DNA of 18,145 bases from Carex sylvatica (Eukaryota; Streptophyta; Magnoliopsida; Poales; Cyperaceae), in contig CAXKVR010000530.1 in assembly GCA_964058845.1 (NCBI GenBank), forward strand, positions 1 to 18,145, written 5' to 3'. Both the position numbers and the translations under genes were made by a program. The notes beneath the pieces are model-generated. The model saw nothing but the letters and a program-made list of their open reading frames with translations. It was not told where the DNA came from and ran no database searches. Position 1 is the first letter of the stretch; each line of letters opens with the position of its first letter. Of this stretch, positions 16,335-18,145 are shown piece after piece.

Positions 16335-16640
16335 TTGAAGCCTTTTTTATTTGGATTTGAATGGGATCGATGTTCTTTTATCTTCTTTAATTTGGTTGAG
16401 GTTAAGGAATTCAGGGATTGAAGAGGAAGGGTTCACATTTTTATTAGTCTTTATTATGTGGGACCTTTACCCATTCTTGAAAGGTTAATCTCAATATTTA
16501 GCATTTCATTTAAAATGATTTGGAGGATAAGGTAAAACAATAAATTGACCCGGCTTGCAATCTTCACTCATTTATTTACTAAGATTAATTACTCCTTCAT
16601 AGGCCTTATGGATATCATGGTGGTGATTAGATGGTGATGA
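16335..16640 (-). promoter_or_regulatory. Upstream region of the diverged S40-like gene, with a TCP-type site
   Basis: GGTCCCAC (minus strand, 16458-16465) fits the class I TCP binding consensus GGNCCCAC and lies about 125 bp upstream of the ATG. No clear TATA box is seen; ACATAATAAAGA just next to it is the nearest AT-rich candidate. This is weak evidence. Confidence 0.3.
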
Positions 16641-16660
16641 TGTTTATAATAATATTCATA

Positions 16661-16720
16661 ATAAATATAATAATAAGAGTAACAACAACAATAATAATAA
16701 TATAATAATAACAATAATAA
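16661..16720. repeat. Imperfect AAT/ATA trinucleotide repeat
   Basis: It consists of interrupted (ATA)n and (ACA)n runs such as AACAACAACAATAATAATAA. It lies about 200 bp from the long compound microsatellite and looks like the same kind of sequence after decay. Confidence 0.8.
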
Positions 16721-16747
16721 CGAGTGAGGCTATGGTAATATGCATGT

Positions 16748-16776
16748 TATGGATCCGCATGTTCTACGGATCCATA
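16748..16776. repeat. Perfect 10-bp inverted repeat, TATGGATCCG
   Basis: TATGGATCCG at 16748-16757 and its exact complement at 16767-16776 surround the 9-base loop CATGTTCTA. The preceding bases GCATGTT nearly repeat the loop. Function is unknown; it may be a transposon end or a chance fold. Confidence 0.6.
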
Positions 16777-16936
16777 TATTTATTTGCAAAGTTCAAATAG
16801 TTATACATGATCTCTATATAAAAGTATACTTGTAGGCCAAACTCTATATTTTTAGAATTGTTTGCTATTTTTATAAATAATTAGAAAATCACTTGATTTA
16901 AAAAATTTAGAACATCCGAAAGTAATGATTGTTGAA

Positions 16937-17130
<194 letters not shown>

Positions 17131-17140
17131 CACATTGTAA

Positions 17141-17817
17141 ACTAAAATTAAAATAAGTGACAGATATACTTTTGGAGATAAAATCGGTTGTCAGATAATT
17201 GTGACATAAAAATATATTAGTCTTCGGATAATACTGACTCATCATTATTATTTTCTTTTGTTTTTAAGAATGAGGCAGACACAAGCTGTAGTCACAAAAG
17301 CCATAGAATTATAGAAGCAGCAAAGACATATAATAAAAGAAAAAGAAATTGGTATACTCTTCGAATAATATAAACACTGCTTTAATTGATATATTGCTTG
17401 TAATTATTCAAAATGAAGGAAAAAATCGATATCCTGGTTGACCGAAACTGCTACCAATTTCAGTTAAAGATAATGATTCGAGTGTTCTTTTAACGGAAAT
17501 TATTTTTCAAAATATAAAACAATGACAATAAGATAATTGCGTGTTAAATAATGCGTTGAAGTTTTCTAAGAAATAAAACTTACCATGTGATATATTAATT
17601 GTTGCAATCTAGGCCACCAATGGTTTCTAGCTCCAATTAATTTTAATAAACAATTATGTAGGCAAAAAATTGTTTAAGTCGGGAAACGTGTTCTCCACGT
17701 GAAGGCAAATATTGCGGCACTTATTATGTAGTCATCCGTATAGCACATTTATCTCGTTTAGATCTAGTTAAGCCGGACTGTGTATTAATTGCAGTAATGC
17801 CATATGGTGAGGGAATT
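17141..17817. other. Gene-free AT-rich stretch
   Basis: I see no gene, RNA gene or complete repeat here. Confidence 0.4.
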
Positions 17818-17981
17818 GGGGGTGATTTGATAGGCATCGAATTAAATTTAGTCTAATATTATATCAGAGACACTTGATATGAATAAGATTTATGTTAATC
17901 TAGTGTGTACAAATTTTAATAAAAATTAAATACTCTGATTAATCAGATAAAATTTAATCCAATGCCTATCAAACCATCCTC
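17818..17981. mobile_element. MITE-like element, 164 bp, 32-bp inverted repeats
   Basis: The left arm (17818-17849, containing TTTGATAGGCATCGAATTAA) and the right arm (17950-17981, containing TTAATCCAATGCCTATCAAA) are inverted repeats of 32 bp with about five mismatches. The interior is AT-rich and non-coding. I could not identify a clear target duplication, so the family is left open. Confidence 0.7.
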
Positions 17982-18145
17982 ACTTCTGGCGAGAACTAGA
18001 CCCAGACCTACAATGCCAGAGTCTGCATATGCTGAAGAGAATTTCAGCGGATGTGAATTTATAATGTCAACATATGATATCTTAAAAGTGCGTCTATTCA
18101 GTTTGGAGGCAATTCTAACAAACTTTATTTTTTTCCTCCAAAATT
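17982..18145. other. Window end, no feature seen
   Basis: The sequence is short and AT-rich, with no coding frame or repeat that I can support. A gene outside the window could begin nearby. Confidence 0.4.

Overview
The window looks like an AT-rich intergenic stretch of a flowering-plant nuclear genome, probably a eudicot (low confidence on clade). The evidence is two small S40-type senescence-regulator genes, spliced Mutator-like element (MULE) genes, a plant-mobile-domain gene fragment, and hAT-type and Mutator-type MITEs. I see no prokaryotic, organellar or rRNA/tRNA signal. Host gene density is very low and most of the window is transposon-derived.

Layout. 1-1355: the right-hand part of a first MULE (MULE-1). 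Its transposase gene reads leftward, is open for 225 codons and runs off the window edge. 2327-2707 (-): an intact S40-family gene with a TATA box. 4151-4823: a block bounded by 34-bp direct repeats that holds a short-repeat cluster and a decayed MITE. 5949-6482: a hAT-type MITE. 8462-8637: a second, intact copy of the same MITE family, with a perfect 9-bp target duplication. 9350-14588: a complete MULE (MULE-2) with ~180-bp GC-rich terminal inverted repeats and a 9-bp target duplication. 14807-14940 and 14960-15122: two further inverted-repeat elements. 15957-16334 (-): a second S40-like gene with a degenerated C-terminus. 16938-17130: a long compound trinucleotide microsatellite. 17818-17981: another small inverted-repeat element.

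MULE-2 is the most informative object. Two genes converge on its centre. The transposase reads leftward from the right terminal repeat: PB1-like N-terminus, His/Tyr-rich 11-residue repeats, MuDR DNA-binding zinc finger, DDE domain. A plant-mobile-domain (PMD) gene reads rightward from the left terminal repeat. Each gene appears to have the same plan: promoter and non-coding leader exon in or next to the terminal repeat, a leader intron carrying its own tandem-repeat array, an AAATGTAG splice acceptor, then the start codon. This resembles the convergent mudrA/mudrB layout of maize MuDR, with a PMD gene in the second position. Both genes are now broken: the transposase has an in-frame TGA, the PMD gene has a 1-base frameshift, and both lose their 3' ends at one point near 11700-11750, which suggests an internal deletion. 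MULE-2 is therefore probably non-autonomous. MULE-1 could be intact, but most of it lies outside the window.

All functional statements come from reading motifs by eye. No database search, alignment program or expression data was available.
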